A stretch of 64,000 nt of DNA from Gammaproteobacteria bacterium (GCA_004297165.1 SCUJ01000006.1:1712045-1776044), one strand, 5' to 3'; counted from the first letter of the stretch, positions 7,255 through 15,848 are shown. Numbers and translations are program-made. Notes: generated from the sequence alone by a model not told the origin.

Positions 7255-8790
7255 TCAAACCTGCTCTTCATGCAACAACGAAAGACCCAGCATCGCCCGT
7301 CGCCGCAGCCACGGACACGGCCGATAGCGGGGATCGCCGTACACCATCTGCATATTCTCCAGGATCTCGAGGATCACGCCGGCCCCGATCCGATCGCCCA
7401 TGGCGAGCGGCCCTTCCGGGTAACCGAGCCCGAGGCGCGCGGCCGTATCGATCTCGGCGGGGCCCGCCACGCCCTCCTGCGCGATATCGCAGGCCGTGTT
7501 GACAATATTCGCCACCATGCGCTGCGCCACGAGACCGGCGCTGTCGCGGATCACAGTAACCTTCCGGCCGGCGGCGGCGAAGGCCGCCCACGCCGCGTCG
7601 ATGACATCCCGGCGCGTCGCCGGACTGCCCATCAGGGTGATTCGCCCTTTGCCACCGAACAAGGCATCCACCGCGACAGTCCGTTCCGGATCGATATGTT
7701 CCTCCAGAATGGCCGTGGTGGCATCCTGCCCGAGTGGCGTGACTATCGCGATGGAATCCACTCCGGGGGTTTCGCCTTCGTCGATGCCGATGTTAGCCGC
7801 TTGCAACAGACCCCTGATCTGTTCCGCGAGCCCCGCCACTGTGGGGCTAATCCAGAAACGCGCATCCGCTGGCAGTGGCGGAACGCCAGGTTCTTCGGGA
7901 AGTATTTTTTCGCCTTTGACATAAGGATAAAAACCCGCGCCCGTCTTGCGGCCCAGGATACCCGCCGAGAGACGCAGGCGCAGTTCCGGCGTCGGCCGGA
8001 GACGCGGTTCCTGATAATACTGCGCGTAAACCTGTTCGCTCACCGGGCAGGTCACATCCAGCGCGGTGAGATCCATCAACTCGAACGGGCCCATGCGAAA
8101 GCCGGCGCATTCCCGCATGATCTCATCCACTTGGTGCGGCGCGGCCACGCCCTCGGCGAGCACCCGCAAGCCCTCGGTATTCATGCCCCGGCCAAGATGA
8201 TTCACGAGAAAGCCCGGCGCGTCCTTGACCCGCACCGGCGTGTGCCCCAGCCGCGTAACCAGCGCCTGAACACTCTCGATGACTGCGGGATCGGTCTGCA
8301 TCCCGCCGATGATCTCGACCAGCTTCATGAGCGGCACGGGATTGAAGAAATGGCAACCAATCATGCGTCCCGGTCTCGCGCAGGCGGCGGCGATGGCGGT
8401 CACGGAGAGCGATGAGGTATTGGTCGCCAGGATGCAATCGGGCGAAACCAGCGACTCCACCTCCTTGAATACCGCCTGCTTCACCTCGAGTTTCTCGACG
8501 ATCGCCTCGATGACCATATCCGCCCCCGAGAGATCGGAGAGTGTTGAGGTCGTGCGAATACAGGACTTGCACCGGACCGCATCCGCATCGGAGAGGCGTC
8601 CCTTTTCCTTCGCCTTGTCGATCATCTGCCTGATGAAGGCGGCGGCGTCCGCAACAATTTTTGGATCGATGTCATGGATGATCGCTTCGATCCCGGCCAT
8701 GGCCGCCAGTTGGGCGATGCCCCTGCCCATGATCCCGGCCCCGATGATGCCGATCGTGAGCTTTTCTTCAGCAAAATTTTTCAACGTCAT
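7255..8790 (-). CDS. 3-hydroxyacyl-CoA dehydrogenase, two-domain PaaH/PaaC type
   Basis: NAD-dependent oxidation of a 3-hydroxyacyl-CoA to 3-oxoacyl-CoA (511 aa). The Rossmann motif GIIGAGIMGRGIA is at about residues 13-25. The catalytic region GCHFFNPVPLMKLVE carries the conserved His. The substrate-binding domain begins DAPGFLVNHLG. A second, C-terminal copy of the HCDH domain (from about residue 400; DSAGLVAQRMVANIVN) makes it the roughly 500-residue form used for 3-hydroxyadipyl-CoA in phenylacetate degradation, so PaaH is a reasonable but unproven call. Together with the adjacent thiolase it forms the last two steps of a beta-oxidation spiral; no hydratase or ligase lies nearby. Confidence 0.9.
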   Translation of the reverse strand: MTLKNFAEEKLTIGIIGAGIMGRGIAQLAAMAGIEAIIHDIDPKIVADAAAFIRQMIDKAKEKGRLSDADAVRCKSCIRTTSTLSDLSGADMVIEAIVEKLEVKQAVFKEVESLVSPDCILATNTSSLSVTAIAAACARPGRMIGCHFFNPVPLMKLVEIIGGMQTDPAVIESVQALVTRLGHTPVRVKDAPGFLVNHLGRGMNTEGLRVLAEGVAAPHQVDEIMRECAGFRMGPFELMDLTALDVTCPVSEQVYAQYYQEPRLRPTPELRLRLSAGILGRKTGAGFYPYVKGEKILPEEPGVPPLPADARFWISPTVAGLAEQIRGLLQAANIGIDEGETPGVDSIAIVTPLGQDATTAILEEHIDPERTVAVDALFGGKGRITLMGSPATRRDVIDAAWAAFAAAGRKVTVIRDSAGLVAQRMVANIVNTACDIAQEGVAGPAEIDTAARLGLGYPEGPLAMGDRIGAGVILEILENMQMVYGDPRYRPCPWLRRRAMLGLSLLHEEQV

Positions 8791-8911
8791 GGCGCCCCCA
8801 TATGGACTCTAAAATGCCAAATAATTTCAAACAGTAAAATATTATCTATATATTATTTCGTTTTCCGAATATACTATATCCAATTTATAGAATCTATTCA
8901 TCGGATTAATT
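8791..8911. promoter_or_regulatory. AT-rich divergent promoter region between dehydrogenase and IclR genes
   Basis: A 121-bp spacer that is very AT-rich between about 8815 and 8905, in sharp contrast to the GC-rich genes on each side. It separates the divergent dehydrogenase/thiolase and IclR/CoA-transferase units, the usual place for an IclR-type operator. Several TATA-like sextamers occur (TATATA and TATACT near 8850-8876), but no one promoter pair is convincing. CCGAATA near 8865 and TATTCATCGG near 8894 form a loose inverted repeat that might be the operator. Confidence 0.5.
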
Positions 8912-9733
8912 ATGTCGTACACACCTCTCAAACCCCTTGTCCTGGAATATCAGGAACGCCCCTCGGAACTGTCGGAAGACCGGAAATTCGTGACCGCGCT
9001 CGCCCGCGGACTCGATGTATTGCGGGCCTTTCAGACCCGGATCGGTCCCATGAGCAACAAACAGCTCGCCGAAGTGACCGGTATCCCGAAACCCACGATC
9101 AGCCGCCTCACCTTCACGCTCAAGGAACTGGGTTTTCTCACCCAGGCTTCCCGCAACGGCAAATATGCACTCGGGGCGGGCGTGCTGTCCCTGGGATATC
9201 CGTTGTTGTGCAATCTGCGGGTCCGGCACATCGCCCATGATCATATGGCGGAGCTGGCGCGCCTCAGCGGCTGCACGGTCGCGCTCGCTACCTGTGATCG
9301 ACTCAACATGGTGTTCGTGGATGAGTGTTGCGGCAATCCCGCGACCACGCTCCGCATCGATGTGGGCGCCCGGATCGAACTCGCCAACTCCGCCATCGGC
9401 AGGGCCTATCTCGCCGGGCTTAAACCGGAACGGCGCGAGCCGATCCTGGCCGAACTCGCCGGGATTCACGGCGACCGCTGGCCGGAACTCAACGAACGCA
9501 TCCAGAGCGCCATCGCGCAGGTCGACGAACGGGGGTTCTGCCTCGTGGATGGCGAGTGGCGCAGGAACACGCGCACCGTGGCCGCGCCGCTCGTCTCGCC
9601 GGACGGGGATACCGTCATGGCCATGAGTTGCGGGGGACCCGTCTTCTCCATCTCCCTGGAGGCGCTGGAGAAGGAACACGGGCCGCGTCTCGCGCATATC
9701 TGCGCGGCCGATTCGGTGCATCTCGGCGGCTGA
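8912..9733 (+). CDS. IclR-family transcriptional regulator
   Basis: A 273-residue IclR protein. The N-terminal winged helix-turn-helix spans about residues 28-90 (FVTALARGLDVLRAFQ then LAEVTGIPKPTISRLTFTLKELGF). The effector-binding IclR domain follows, with the typical C-terminal GFCLVDGEW and VAAPLVSPDG segments. Proteins of this PcaR/PobR branch respond to aromatic or dicarboxylic acid intermediates. It is divergent from the dehydrogenase/thiolase pair and lies 5 bp before a CoA-transferase gene, so it probably controls both sides. The ligand cannot be inferred from sequence. Confidence 0.93.
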   Translation: MSYTPLKPLVLEYQERPSELSEDRKFVTALARGLDVLRAFQTRIGPMSNKQLAEVTGIPKPTISRLTFTLKELGFLTQASRNGKYALGAGVLSLGYPLLCNLRVRHIAHDHMAELARLSGCTVALATCDRLNMVFVDECCGNPATTLRIDVGARIELANSAIGRAYLAGLKPERREPILAELAGIHGDRWPELNERIQSAIAQVDERGFCLVDGEWRRNTRTVAAPLVSPDGDTVMAMSCGGPVFSISLEALEKEHGPRLAHICAADSVHLGG

Positions 9734-9738
9734 AAGGC

Positions 9739-10965
9739 ATGGCCGGTCCGCTCACCGGGATCCGGGTTCTCGACCTCAGCCGGGTGATGGCCGGGCCGTG
9801 GTGTACGCAGATCCTCGCTGACCTCGGGGCCGAGATAATCAAGGTCGAGCGCCCGGAGACCGGCGACGAGACCCGCGAGTGGGGACCGCCCTGGCTCGCC
9901 AGCCGTGAGGATCACTCGAATGACTTGTCCGCTTACTACATCGCGGCGAATCGCGGTAAGCATTCACTCGCGATTGATATAAAACAGACCGAGGGACAGG
10001 AGATCGTCCGCAGGCTCGCGGCGGATAGCGATATCCTCGTGGAAAACTTCATGGCGGGAACGCTTGCGCGGTACGGTCTTGGCTACGACGATCTCAAACG
10101 GATCAATCCTGGAATCGTCTACTGCTCCATCACCGGTTTCGGTCAGGACGGCCCGCGCGCGGGCGAGGCAGGTTACGATTATCTCATCCAGGGCCTGGGC
10201 GGGCTCATGAGCCTCACCGGGATCGAGGACGGCCAGTCAGGGGCGGGGCCAATACGCAGCGGCCTGCCCATCGCCGATCTCGCGACCGGGCTCTACGCCA
10301 CGATCGCCATCCTTGCCGCCCTGCGTCACCGCGACATCAGCGGCGCCGGGCAACATATCGACATGGCCCTACTCGACGCCCAGATCGGGATCCTCGGCAA
10401 TCAGGCCCAGAATTACTTCGTGAGCGGGAACTGTCCCACGCGGACCGGACGCATTCATCCCAATCTCGCCCCGTATCAGCCCTTCCCGGCAAGCGACGGC
10501 GAGATCGTCATTGCCGTGGGCAACGACCGACAATTCCAGCGGCTCTGCGCGGCACTGGAAGCGCCCGGCCTCGCGAGCGATCCGCGCTTCGCCGCCAACC
10601 CGGATCGGGTGAAGAACCGTGCGGCGCTCGCGGATGCCATTGCAGCCATAACCCCATTACACACACGCGGCGAGTGGATAGCGCGCCTGAAATCGGTAAA
10701 CGTACCCTGCGGACCGATCAATGATCTCCGCGATGTCTTCGTGGACCCGCAGGTCCGCCATCGGGGCATGCGGCAGGAACTCGAGCACCCGTTGTTGGGG
10801 ACCCTGGCGATACTCGCCAATCCAATGCGGTTTTCGGAGACCGGGATCGAGTACCATAAGGCCCCGCCACTGCTCGGCGAGGATACGGATCGCATCCTCG
10901 CGGACCGGCTCGGATATACGGCGGCCGAGATCGAACGCTTGCGGAAACAGGCCGTTATCCAGTAA
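9739..10965 (+). CDS. CaiB/BaiF family (family III) CoA-transferase
   Basis: A 408-residue family III CoA-transferase, moving CoA between carboxylic acids. The N-terminus GIRVLDLSRVMAGPWCTQ and the DLGAEIIKVERPETGD strand are signature segments; the aspartate in GEAGYDYLIQG is the position of the catalytic Asp of formyl-CoA transferase. ATG 9739, 5 bp after the IclR stop, begins MAGPLTGIRVLDLS, the normal start. Such an enzyme could activate the organic acid later processed by the neighbouring dehydrogenase and thiolase, replacing an ATP-dependent ligase. Substrates in this family are diverse, so none is proposed. Confidence 0.92.
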   Translation: MAGPLTGIRVLDLSRVMAGPWCTQILADLGAEIIKVERPETGDETREWGPPWLASREDHSNDLSAYYIAANRGKHSLAIDIKQTEGQEIVRRLAADSDILVENFMAGTLARYGLGYDDLKRINPGIVYCSITGFGQDGPRAGEAGYDYLIQGLGGLMSLTGIEDGQSGAGPIRSGLPIADLATGLYATIAILAALRHRDISGAGQHIDMALLDAQIGILGNQAQNYFVSGNCPTRTGRIHPNLAPYQPFPASDGEIVIAVGNDRQFQRLCAALEAPGLASDPRFAANPDRVKNRAALADAIAAITPLHTRGEWIARLKSVNVPCGPINDLRDVFVDPQVRHRGMRQELEHPLLGTLAILANPMRFSETGIEYHKAPPLLGEDTDRILADRLGYTAAEIERLRKQAVIQ

Positions 10966-11104
10966 TAATGTCTCCGATTTTGCGTAATCCATCACACGAT
11001 TTGGATTGCCGATTCGGACAGCGCAGCGGAAATCGGCAAAATGCGCCGCCCCTGGCGAAGACCGGGGACTTACAAACCTTCAAGGCAACAGGAACGTACC
11101 AACG

Positions 11105-13768
11105 ATGAGCGTATCTACAAAGCGGGCGAACAAGAACAAACGGGTGTACTTCTTCAGCAACACCCACAGCGAAGGCAATCGCGGCATGCGCGAGTTGCTG
11201 GGGGGCAAGGGCGCCAATCTCGCCGAGATGGCGAGCATTGGCTTGCCGGTGCCGCCGGGCTTCACCATCACGACCGCGACCTGCGCCGAATTCTACGCCA
11301 ATAACGAACAACTCCCCGCCGGCCTGCATGACGAGATCCTGAAGCATATCCGCCGGCTGGAGCGCGAAACCGGCAAGCGTTTCGGATCCGAGCAAGACCC
11401 GCTGCTGCTCTCGGTGCGCAGCGGGGCCGCGGTCAGCATGCCCGGCATGATGGATACGATCCTGAATCTCGGCCTGTCTGACAAGGCGATGGTGGGACTG
11501 TCCGCCGTTTCCGGCAACCGGCGCTTCGCCCTGGACGCCTATCGCCGGCTCATCAACATGTTCGGCAATGTGGTCATGGGCGTGAAACACGAACACTTCG
11601 AGCGGGAATTCAACCGCGTCAAACGCCGTTTCCGGGCCAAGCTGGACGCGGATCTCGCCGAGGCCGGTCTGGAAGAACTCTGCCAGGCCTATCTGCGGGT
11701 CTATCAAAAACATACCCGCGAGGACTTTCCGCAAGACCCCTACGAACAACTGGAGAAGGCCATCGTCGCCGTCTTCAGGAGCTGGAACATCCCCCGCGCG
11801 GTTACCTACCGGAAGATCCATGAGATTACCGGACTGCACGGCACCGCCGTGAACGTACAGACCATGGTCTTCGGCAACATGGGCGAGGATTCCGGAACCG
11901 GGGTCGCCTTCACCCGCGACCCGACAACCGGGGTCAACGAGTTCTATGGCGAATTCCTGATCAATGCCCAGGGCGAGGATGTCGTGGCCGGGATCCGCAC
12001 CCCGCAACCGGTCGTCGAGATGAAAAAATGGAAGCCAAGGATCTACGCCCAGTTGCTCAAGGCGAAGCAGACCCTCGAGCGCCACTACAAGGAGATGGAG
12101 GACATCGAGTTCACCATCGAGCGGGACAAGTTGTTCATACTCCAGACGCGCACCGGCAAACGGACCGGAACCGCCGCGGTCAAGATCGTGGTGGATATGG
12201 TGAAAGAAGGGCTCATCAACCGGAAGATGGCGTTGTTGCGCGTCCCGCCGAATGACCTCAATCAGTTGCTGCTGCCGTCGTTCGATCACCGCATCAAGCG
12301 CGAGGTGCTGGCCACGGGCCTGCCGGCCTCGCCCGGCGCCGCGTCGGGCTACCCGGTCTTTACCGCGGACGAGGCGGTGGAGCGCGCGGACGGCGGCGTG
12401 AAGGTGATCCTGGTGCGCAAGGAAACGAGCCCCGAGGACATCCATGGCATGAACGTCGCCCAGGGGATCCTGACCTCGACCGGCGGCACCACCAGCCACG
12501 CGGCCGTCGTGGCGCGCGGCTGGGGCAAATGCTGCATCACCGGGGCCGGCAAGATTCACATCGACGAACGCCGGAAGCTGATGATCATCGACGGCCGCAA
12601 GATCGGCGGCGAGGACATGATCAGTATCGACGGCACCACCGGGGAGGTCATGATGGGAGATATCCCCAAGCGACCACCGTCCTTCTCGAAGGAGTTCCTC
12701 ACCCTGATGGAGTGGGCCGACCAGACCCGCAAACTGACCATCCGCACCAACGCCGACACGCCCGCCGATGCAAAGGTGGCGCGGAATTTCGGCGCCACCG
12801 GTATTGGGTTATGCCGGACCGAGCACATGTTCTTCGGCGATGACCGGATCCTCGCCATGCGGCAGATGATCCTCGCCAATGACGAAAAGACGCGCCGCCG
12901 CGCCCTGAAGAAACTCCTGCCCTATCAGCGCCGGGACTTCGAAGGCATCTTCACGGCCATGCAGGGTCTGCCGGTGACCATCCGCCTGATCGACCCGCCG
13001 TTGCATGAATTTCTGCCCCAGGATCTTCATGCCCAGCAGGAGGTCGCGCGGGAGATGAAGCTCACGCTCTCGCAGGTGCAGCGCCGGGTGGATCAATTGC
13101 ACGAGGTCAACCCGATGCTTGGGCACCGCGGCTGCCGGCTCACCGTCACCTATCCCGAGATCCTCGAGATGCAGGTCACCGCCATCGTCGAGGCCGCCAT
13201 CAACTGCCGGAACAAGAACATCCGCGCCCTGCCGGAGATCATGATCCCGCTGGTGGGCGTCGACATCGAGCTCGCGATGCTGCGCGATCAGGTCCGCGCC
13301 ACCATCGCGCAAGTCCGCCAGAAGAAGCATGTCCGGGGCAAGCTCGACATCCCGATCGGCACCATGATCGAAGTGCCGCGCGCCGCGTTGACCGCGGACA
13401 AGATCGCCGAATACGCCGATTTCTTCAGCTTCGGCACCAACGACCTCACCCAGATGACCTTCGGTTACAGCCGCGACGACATCGGCACCTTCCTGCCCGA
13501 ATACATGACAAAGGGGATCATCGAAAAGAATCCCTTCACCACGCTCGATCAGACCGGCGTCGGCCAGTTGGTGGAAATGGCGGTCCGCAAGGGCAAGAGT
13601 CGCAAGCCGAAATTGAAGTGCGGGATCTGCGGCGAACATGGCGGCGACCCGGAATCCATTGTGTTCTTCTGCGCCGCCGGTCTCGATTACGTCTCCTGCT
13701 CGCCCTTCCGCGTGCCTGTCGCTCGGCTTGCGGCGGCGCAGGCTGCGCTGAAGAACGGAAAGAAGTAG
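11105..13768 (+). CDS. ppdK: Pyruvate, phosphate dikinase
   Basis: Interconverts pyruvate, ATP and phosphate with phosphoenolpyruvate, AMP and pyrophosphate (887 aa, full length). The N-terminal nucleotide-binding domain includes GGKGANLAEMASIGLPVPPGF. The swivelling phosphohistidine domain has GGTTSHAAVVARGWGK with His465 as the phospho-carrier. The C-terminal PEP/pyruvate barrel ends with the catalytic Cys842 in CGICGEHGG. ATG 11105 gives the usual short N-terminal extension before VYFFSN. It stands alone with 139 bp upstream and a hairpin downstream. In a respiring Gammaproteobacterium it may serve either PPi-dependent glycolysis or gluconeogenesis. Confidence 0.96.
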   Translation: MSVSTKRANKNKRVYFFSNTHSEGNRGMRELLGGKGANLAEMASIGLPVPPGFTITTATCAEFYANNEQLPAGLHDEILKHIRRLERETGKRFGSEQDPLLLSVRSGAAVSMPGMMDTILNLGLSDKAMVGLSAVSGNRRFALDAYRRLINMFGNVVMGVKHEHFEREFNRVKRRFRAKLDADLAEAGLEELCQAYLRVYQKHTREDFPQDPYEQLEKAIVAVFRSWNIPRAVTYRKIHEITGLHGTAVNVQTMVFGNMGEDSGTGVAFTRDPTTGVNEFYGEFLINAQGEDVVAGIRTPQPVVEMKKWKPRIYAQLLKAKQTLERHYKEMEDIEFTIERDKLFILQTRTGKRTGTAAVKIVVDMVKEGLINRKMALLRVPPNDLNQLLLPSFDHRIKREVLATGLPASPGAASGYPVFTADEAVERADGGVKVILVRKETSPEDIHGMNVAQGILTSTGGTTSHAAVVARGWGKCCITGAGKIHIDERRKLMIIDGRKIGGEDMISIDGTTGEVMMGDIPKRPPSFSKEFLTLMEWADQTRKLTIRTNADTPADAKVARNFGATGIGLCRTEHMFFGDDRILAMRQMILANDEKTRRRALKKLLPYQRRDFEGIFTAMQGLPVTIRLIDPPLHEFLPQDLHAQQEVAREMKLTLSQVQRRVDQLHEVNPMLGHRGCRLTVTYPEILEMQVTAIVEAAINCRNKNIRALPEIMIPLVGVDIELAMLRDQVRATIAQVRQKKHVRGKLDIPIGTMIEVPRAALTADKIAEYADFFSFGTNDLTQMTFGYSRDDIGTFLPEYMTKGIIEKNPFTTLDQTGVGQLVEMAVRKGKSRKPKLKCGICGEHGGDPESIVFFCAAGLDYVSCSPFRVPVARLAAAQAALKNGKK

Positions 13769-13781
13769 GGGCTTTATCCTA

Positions 13782-13802
13782 GGGCGAATCTTGTATTCGC
13801 CC
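13782..13802 (+). terminator. Perfect 8-bp hairpin after ppdK
   Basis: GGGCGAAT at 13782-13789 and ATTCGCCC at 13795-13802 form a perfect stem around CTTGT, 13 bp after the ppdK stop. No T-run follows, so it may be an mRNA-stabilising hairpin or a copy of a dispersed palindrome rather than a true terminator. Confidence 0.5.
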
Positions 13803-13860
13803 CTACATTATTCGGCATGATAACATCGCGAACACCAACAATTCATAAGGGGAGACGACC

Positions 13861-14331
13861 ATGAACCTGACAACAAAAATAATGACTGCGGTATTCGCCG
13901 GCCTGATGGCGCTCTCCACGCATGCGGGCGTCACGCTGAACGCGGCGCGCGTTGGGGCTGAGGATGTCGCGGCGCTCGCCAAGTTCTATCAGGACGCCTT
14001 CGGCCTGCAGGAGGTCAACCGGCTCGAATTTCCCGGCATGCTGGAGATCATGCTGAATTTCGGCGACACGGCAGAGGCTGCGAAGTCCAACGGCAATGCC
14101 CAAGTCGTCATCATGCACCGCGTCACCAACGCGATCGAAGACCCGGTCCCGCACCTCATCTTCAATGTTACAGACATCGCGGCGACCGCCGCGGCGATCG
14201 CGGCGGCCGGCGGCAAGATGGACGGCGAACCGCGGGCCTTCGGCAACACCGGTATGATGATCGGTTTCGGAAGCGATCCGGCCGGGAATCGATTCGAGTT
14301 GATTCAGGCGCCGCAGAAAAAGCCTGAATAA
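13861..14331 (+). CDS. Exported VOC (glyoxalase/bleomycin resistance) superfamily protein
   Basis: A 156-residue protein with an apparent signal peptide (KIMTAVFAGLMALSTHAG, cleavage likely near THA-G) followed by one VOC domain. Family marks are the paired beta-alpha-beta modules: LAKFYQDAFGLQEVNRLEFPG at the front and IGFGSDPAGNRFELIQ at the end. Most VOC enzymes are cytoplasmic; an exported version with an alanine-rich linker helix (ATAAAIAAAGGK) is less common. Preceded by an AAGGGGAG ribosome site and followed by a clear terminator, so it is a monocistronic gene. Substrate unknown. Confidence 0.85.
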   Translation: MNLTTKIMTAVFAGLMALSTHAGVTLNAARVGAEDVAALAKFYQDAFGLQEVNRLEFPGMLEIMLNFGDTAEAAKSNGNAQVVIMHRVTNAIEDPVPHLIFNVTDIAATAAAIAAAGGKMDGEPRAFGNTGMMIGFGSDPAGNRFELIQAPQKKPE

Positions 14332-14365
14332 TCCAATTCAAAGTAATACTGGTCCTCAACTAATT

Positions 14366-14396
14366 AACCCTCGGTAATATACCGAGGGTTTTTTTA
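14366..14396 (+). terminator. Rho-independent terminator after VOC gene
   Basis: AACCCTCGGTA (14366-14376) and TACCGAGGGTT (14380-14390) make a perfect 11-bp stem with a 3-base loop, directly followed by a T-run to 14395. It lies 35 bp after the VOC stop codon. This is the clearest intrinsic terminator in the window. Confidence 0.95.
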
Positions 14397-14666
14397 TGTC
14401 TGTTGCAAACCGACTGAATAAGCTCCCTTCGTCCTCCAACGCCGCCGTATGCGTTTATTCTGTTCGCTGGCTATAATGGAAGTAACATAAGGATGGAACG
14501 TGCTTGTTCTAATTTGGGGGATCTCGCCATGACTGCGTACTTGCAGCACCTTTTATTACGAAGTGCAGAGTTATTTCAGGCCAACTCTATGGTTTGCAAA
14601 AGACTGCCATTTTTATCGACGCCCAAAATCCGTAAATAAAAACAGCTTTTAGGTCGACAACTATTA
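14397..14666. other. Intergenic stretch without a convincing gene
   Basis: About 270 bp between the VOC terminator and the cassette-like unit, more AT-rich than its surroundings. A 36-codon reading frame (14529-14639, starting MTAYLQHLLLRSAELF) is the only open frame; it has no good ribosome site and no recognisable relatives, so it is not called. TATAATGGAAG near 14471 resembles a -10 element. Confidence 0.4.
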
Positions 14667-14679
14667 GTTAGGCAGACGT
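14667..14679 (+). repeat. Left inverted repeat, integron-core-like (GTTAGGCAGACGT)
   Basis: GTTAGGCAGACGT immediately precedes the ATG at 14681 and is the exact reverse complement of ACGTCTGCCTAAC at 15016-15028. GTTAGGC has the form of the 3' core site (GTTRRRY) of an attC or attI recombination site, where a cassette begins. Confidence 0.6.
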
Positions 14680-14680
14680 C

Positions 14681-15052
14681 ATGACAGAAACCAGATTCCT
14701 GCTGGAGTTTGGCCTTTATCTGGTCGTATTGGCGTTGTGCGTTGGGGTATTTGTATCCGTCAACTTCTCTCTCGCCAGATCCAACGCGGAGAAGGTAGGT
14801 GACGTATTGAGCACATGGTTTCGCCAGTGTCTTAAGTCAATCTTGGCGGCCGCGTTTCCTTTCGTTTTTGCCGGCATTTCTGGGAACTTCGTACCCGGCT
14901 CCATATGGGAGTCTCAACAATCGGGAAGCGGGATCCTATTCGGCCTCTTGATTGTCGTGCCTCTATTTATCCTAGCTAATGCGTCACTTGCAGTTATTGC
15001 CTTAGCGAGAGTTCTACGTCTGCCTAACAAACCGCTCGAGCCATCGCGATGA
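14681..15052 (+). CDS. Small membrane protein of unknown function in a cassette-like unit
   Basis: A 123-residue protein with three likely membrane helices (YLVVLALCVGVFVSVNFSL near residues 12-30; ILAAAFPFVFAGISGNF near 53-70; GILFGLLIVVPLFILANASL near 85-104). No family recognised. The gene is tightly enclosed by a 13-bp perfect inverted repeat: the left copy ends one base before the start codon, and the right copy (15016-15028) lies inside the last codons, so the C-terminus LPNKPLEPSR is encoded by the repeat and what follows. Coding sequences that end within an attC site, giving NKPLE-like tails, are known for integron gene cassettes. Its expression and role are unknown. Confidence 0.7.
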   Translation: MTETRFLLEFGLYLVVLALCVGVFVSVNFSLARSNAEKVGDVLSTWFRQCLKSILAAAFPFVFAGISGNFVPGSIWESQQSGSGILFGLLIVVPLFILANASLAVIALARVLRLPNKPLEPSR

Positions 15053-15100
15053 CAGCTAGCTGCCTGCAACTTGCGCCTGTGGCCCGGACTTGACCGGTTC
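15016..15100 (+). repeat. Degenerate attC-like site with right inverted repeat
   Basis: Begins with ACGTCTGCCTAAC, the exact complement of the left copy at 14667-14679; GCCTAAC is the 5' core form (RYYYAAC) of an attC site. AACCGCTCGAG follows, and about 50 bp on, CTTGACCGGTT (15089-15099) is its partial reverse complement (8 of 11), as expected for the inner arms of an attC hairpin. The final core would be the GGTTC at about 15096-15100, poorly conserved. It may be a decayed attC. Confidence 0.45.
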
Positions 15101-15147
15101 ATCTACATGCGCGTGGAGGACACGGGCCGCTGTCAGTCACCTTTCCG

Positions 15148-15687
15148 TTACGGCACGCCTTGCGCGCGTACACACACGCAGTAGTCACCAAAAAACTCAT
15201 CCGCCCGTCCATCCTCAATCGCTTGTCGCAGAGCCGCGGGCGATAGGTCGGCGGGCTTGAGTCTGTCATCCTCCACGAGCTGAACCTGAAGGACATCCGG
15301 CAGGAGATAACTGTATCTCGCCAGGGTCCATGGCTTATCTGGTGCGTTCGTCGCGAGGTCTCGCACGTTGAGATATGACGCATCCCCGATCCGCGAACGG
15401 TGGGCCTCGTAACGATCCGGCGCTTCACCCTCGACCTCAATCGACACCGAGTAGACCCGGTCCCTGGCCTCGGCCACGATGAACGTGGCCGTCTCGTCAT
15501 CAAGTTCCGGGTTGGAAGGCAAGCAGCGCCAGGCGCCTATGAGGTTGTCATCCAGTGCCTCTTGCGTGGGGTCAACCGGCGCCTCGAACAGGCAGCCCGC
15601 AAGTGAGGAGGCGACTGCCAGGAGCAGCATGGGCAATGCGCGACGGAACCTGCATTGATGAAAGTTAATCGGGACATGCGCAGACAT
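15148..15687 (-). CDS. Putative lipoprotein of unknown function
   Basis: A 179-residue protein with a type II signal peptide: hydrophobic segment ALPMLLLAVASSLAGC, with Cys32 as the lipidated residue (lipobox SLAGC). The mature part begins LFEAPVDPTQEALDDNLIGAWRC and is predicted mostly beta-stranded; the D-N-L-I-G-x-W-x-C start is shared by several small uncharacterised lipoproteins that carry lipocalin-like folds. ATG 15687 is chosen over the earlier ATG at 15702 because GGAGGTG lies at ideal spacing before it. It stands alone on the minus strand, divergent from the TIGR04076-like gene. Function unknown. Confidence 0.8.
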   Translation of the reverse strand: MSAHVPINFHQCRFRRALPMLLLAVASSLAGCLFEAPVDPTQEALDDNLIGAWRCLPSNPELDDETATFIVAEARDRVYSVSIEVEGEAPDRYEAHRSRIGDASYLNVRDLATNAPDKPWTLARYSYLLPDVLQVQLVEDDRLKPADLSPAALRQAIEDGRADEFFGDYCVCVRAQGVP

Positions 15688-15848
15688 ACTGGACACCTCC
15701 ATGTAACTATTTTGGCAATTGGCCGAACTCAGTATAGGCCCGCGCCATCCATAGCGTCCAGGTTCCGCGCGGCATTGCCCGCCTTCCGCAGAAGTGCCAG
15801 AATGGCTCGTCCACCCGCCCAAAAAAACAATTATTCGAGGAGGCCGCC

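Noticed and set aside
10955-12559. 534-codon minus-strand frame opposite ppdK
   Set aside because: It is a shadow of the strongly conserved ppdK gene, with composition rich in Gly, Asp and His and no family features.
14529-14639. 36-codon open frame between the VOC gene and the cassette-like unit
   Set aside because: No good ribosome site, no known relatives and no coding bias; kept only as a possibility.
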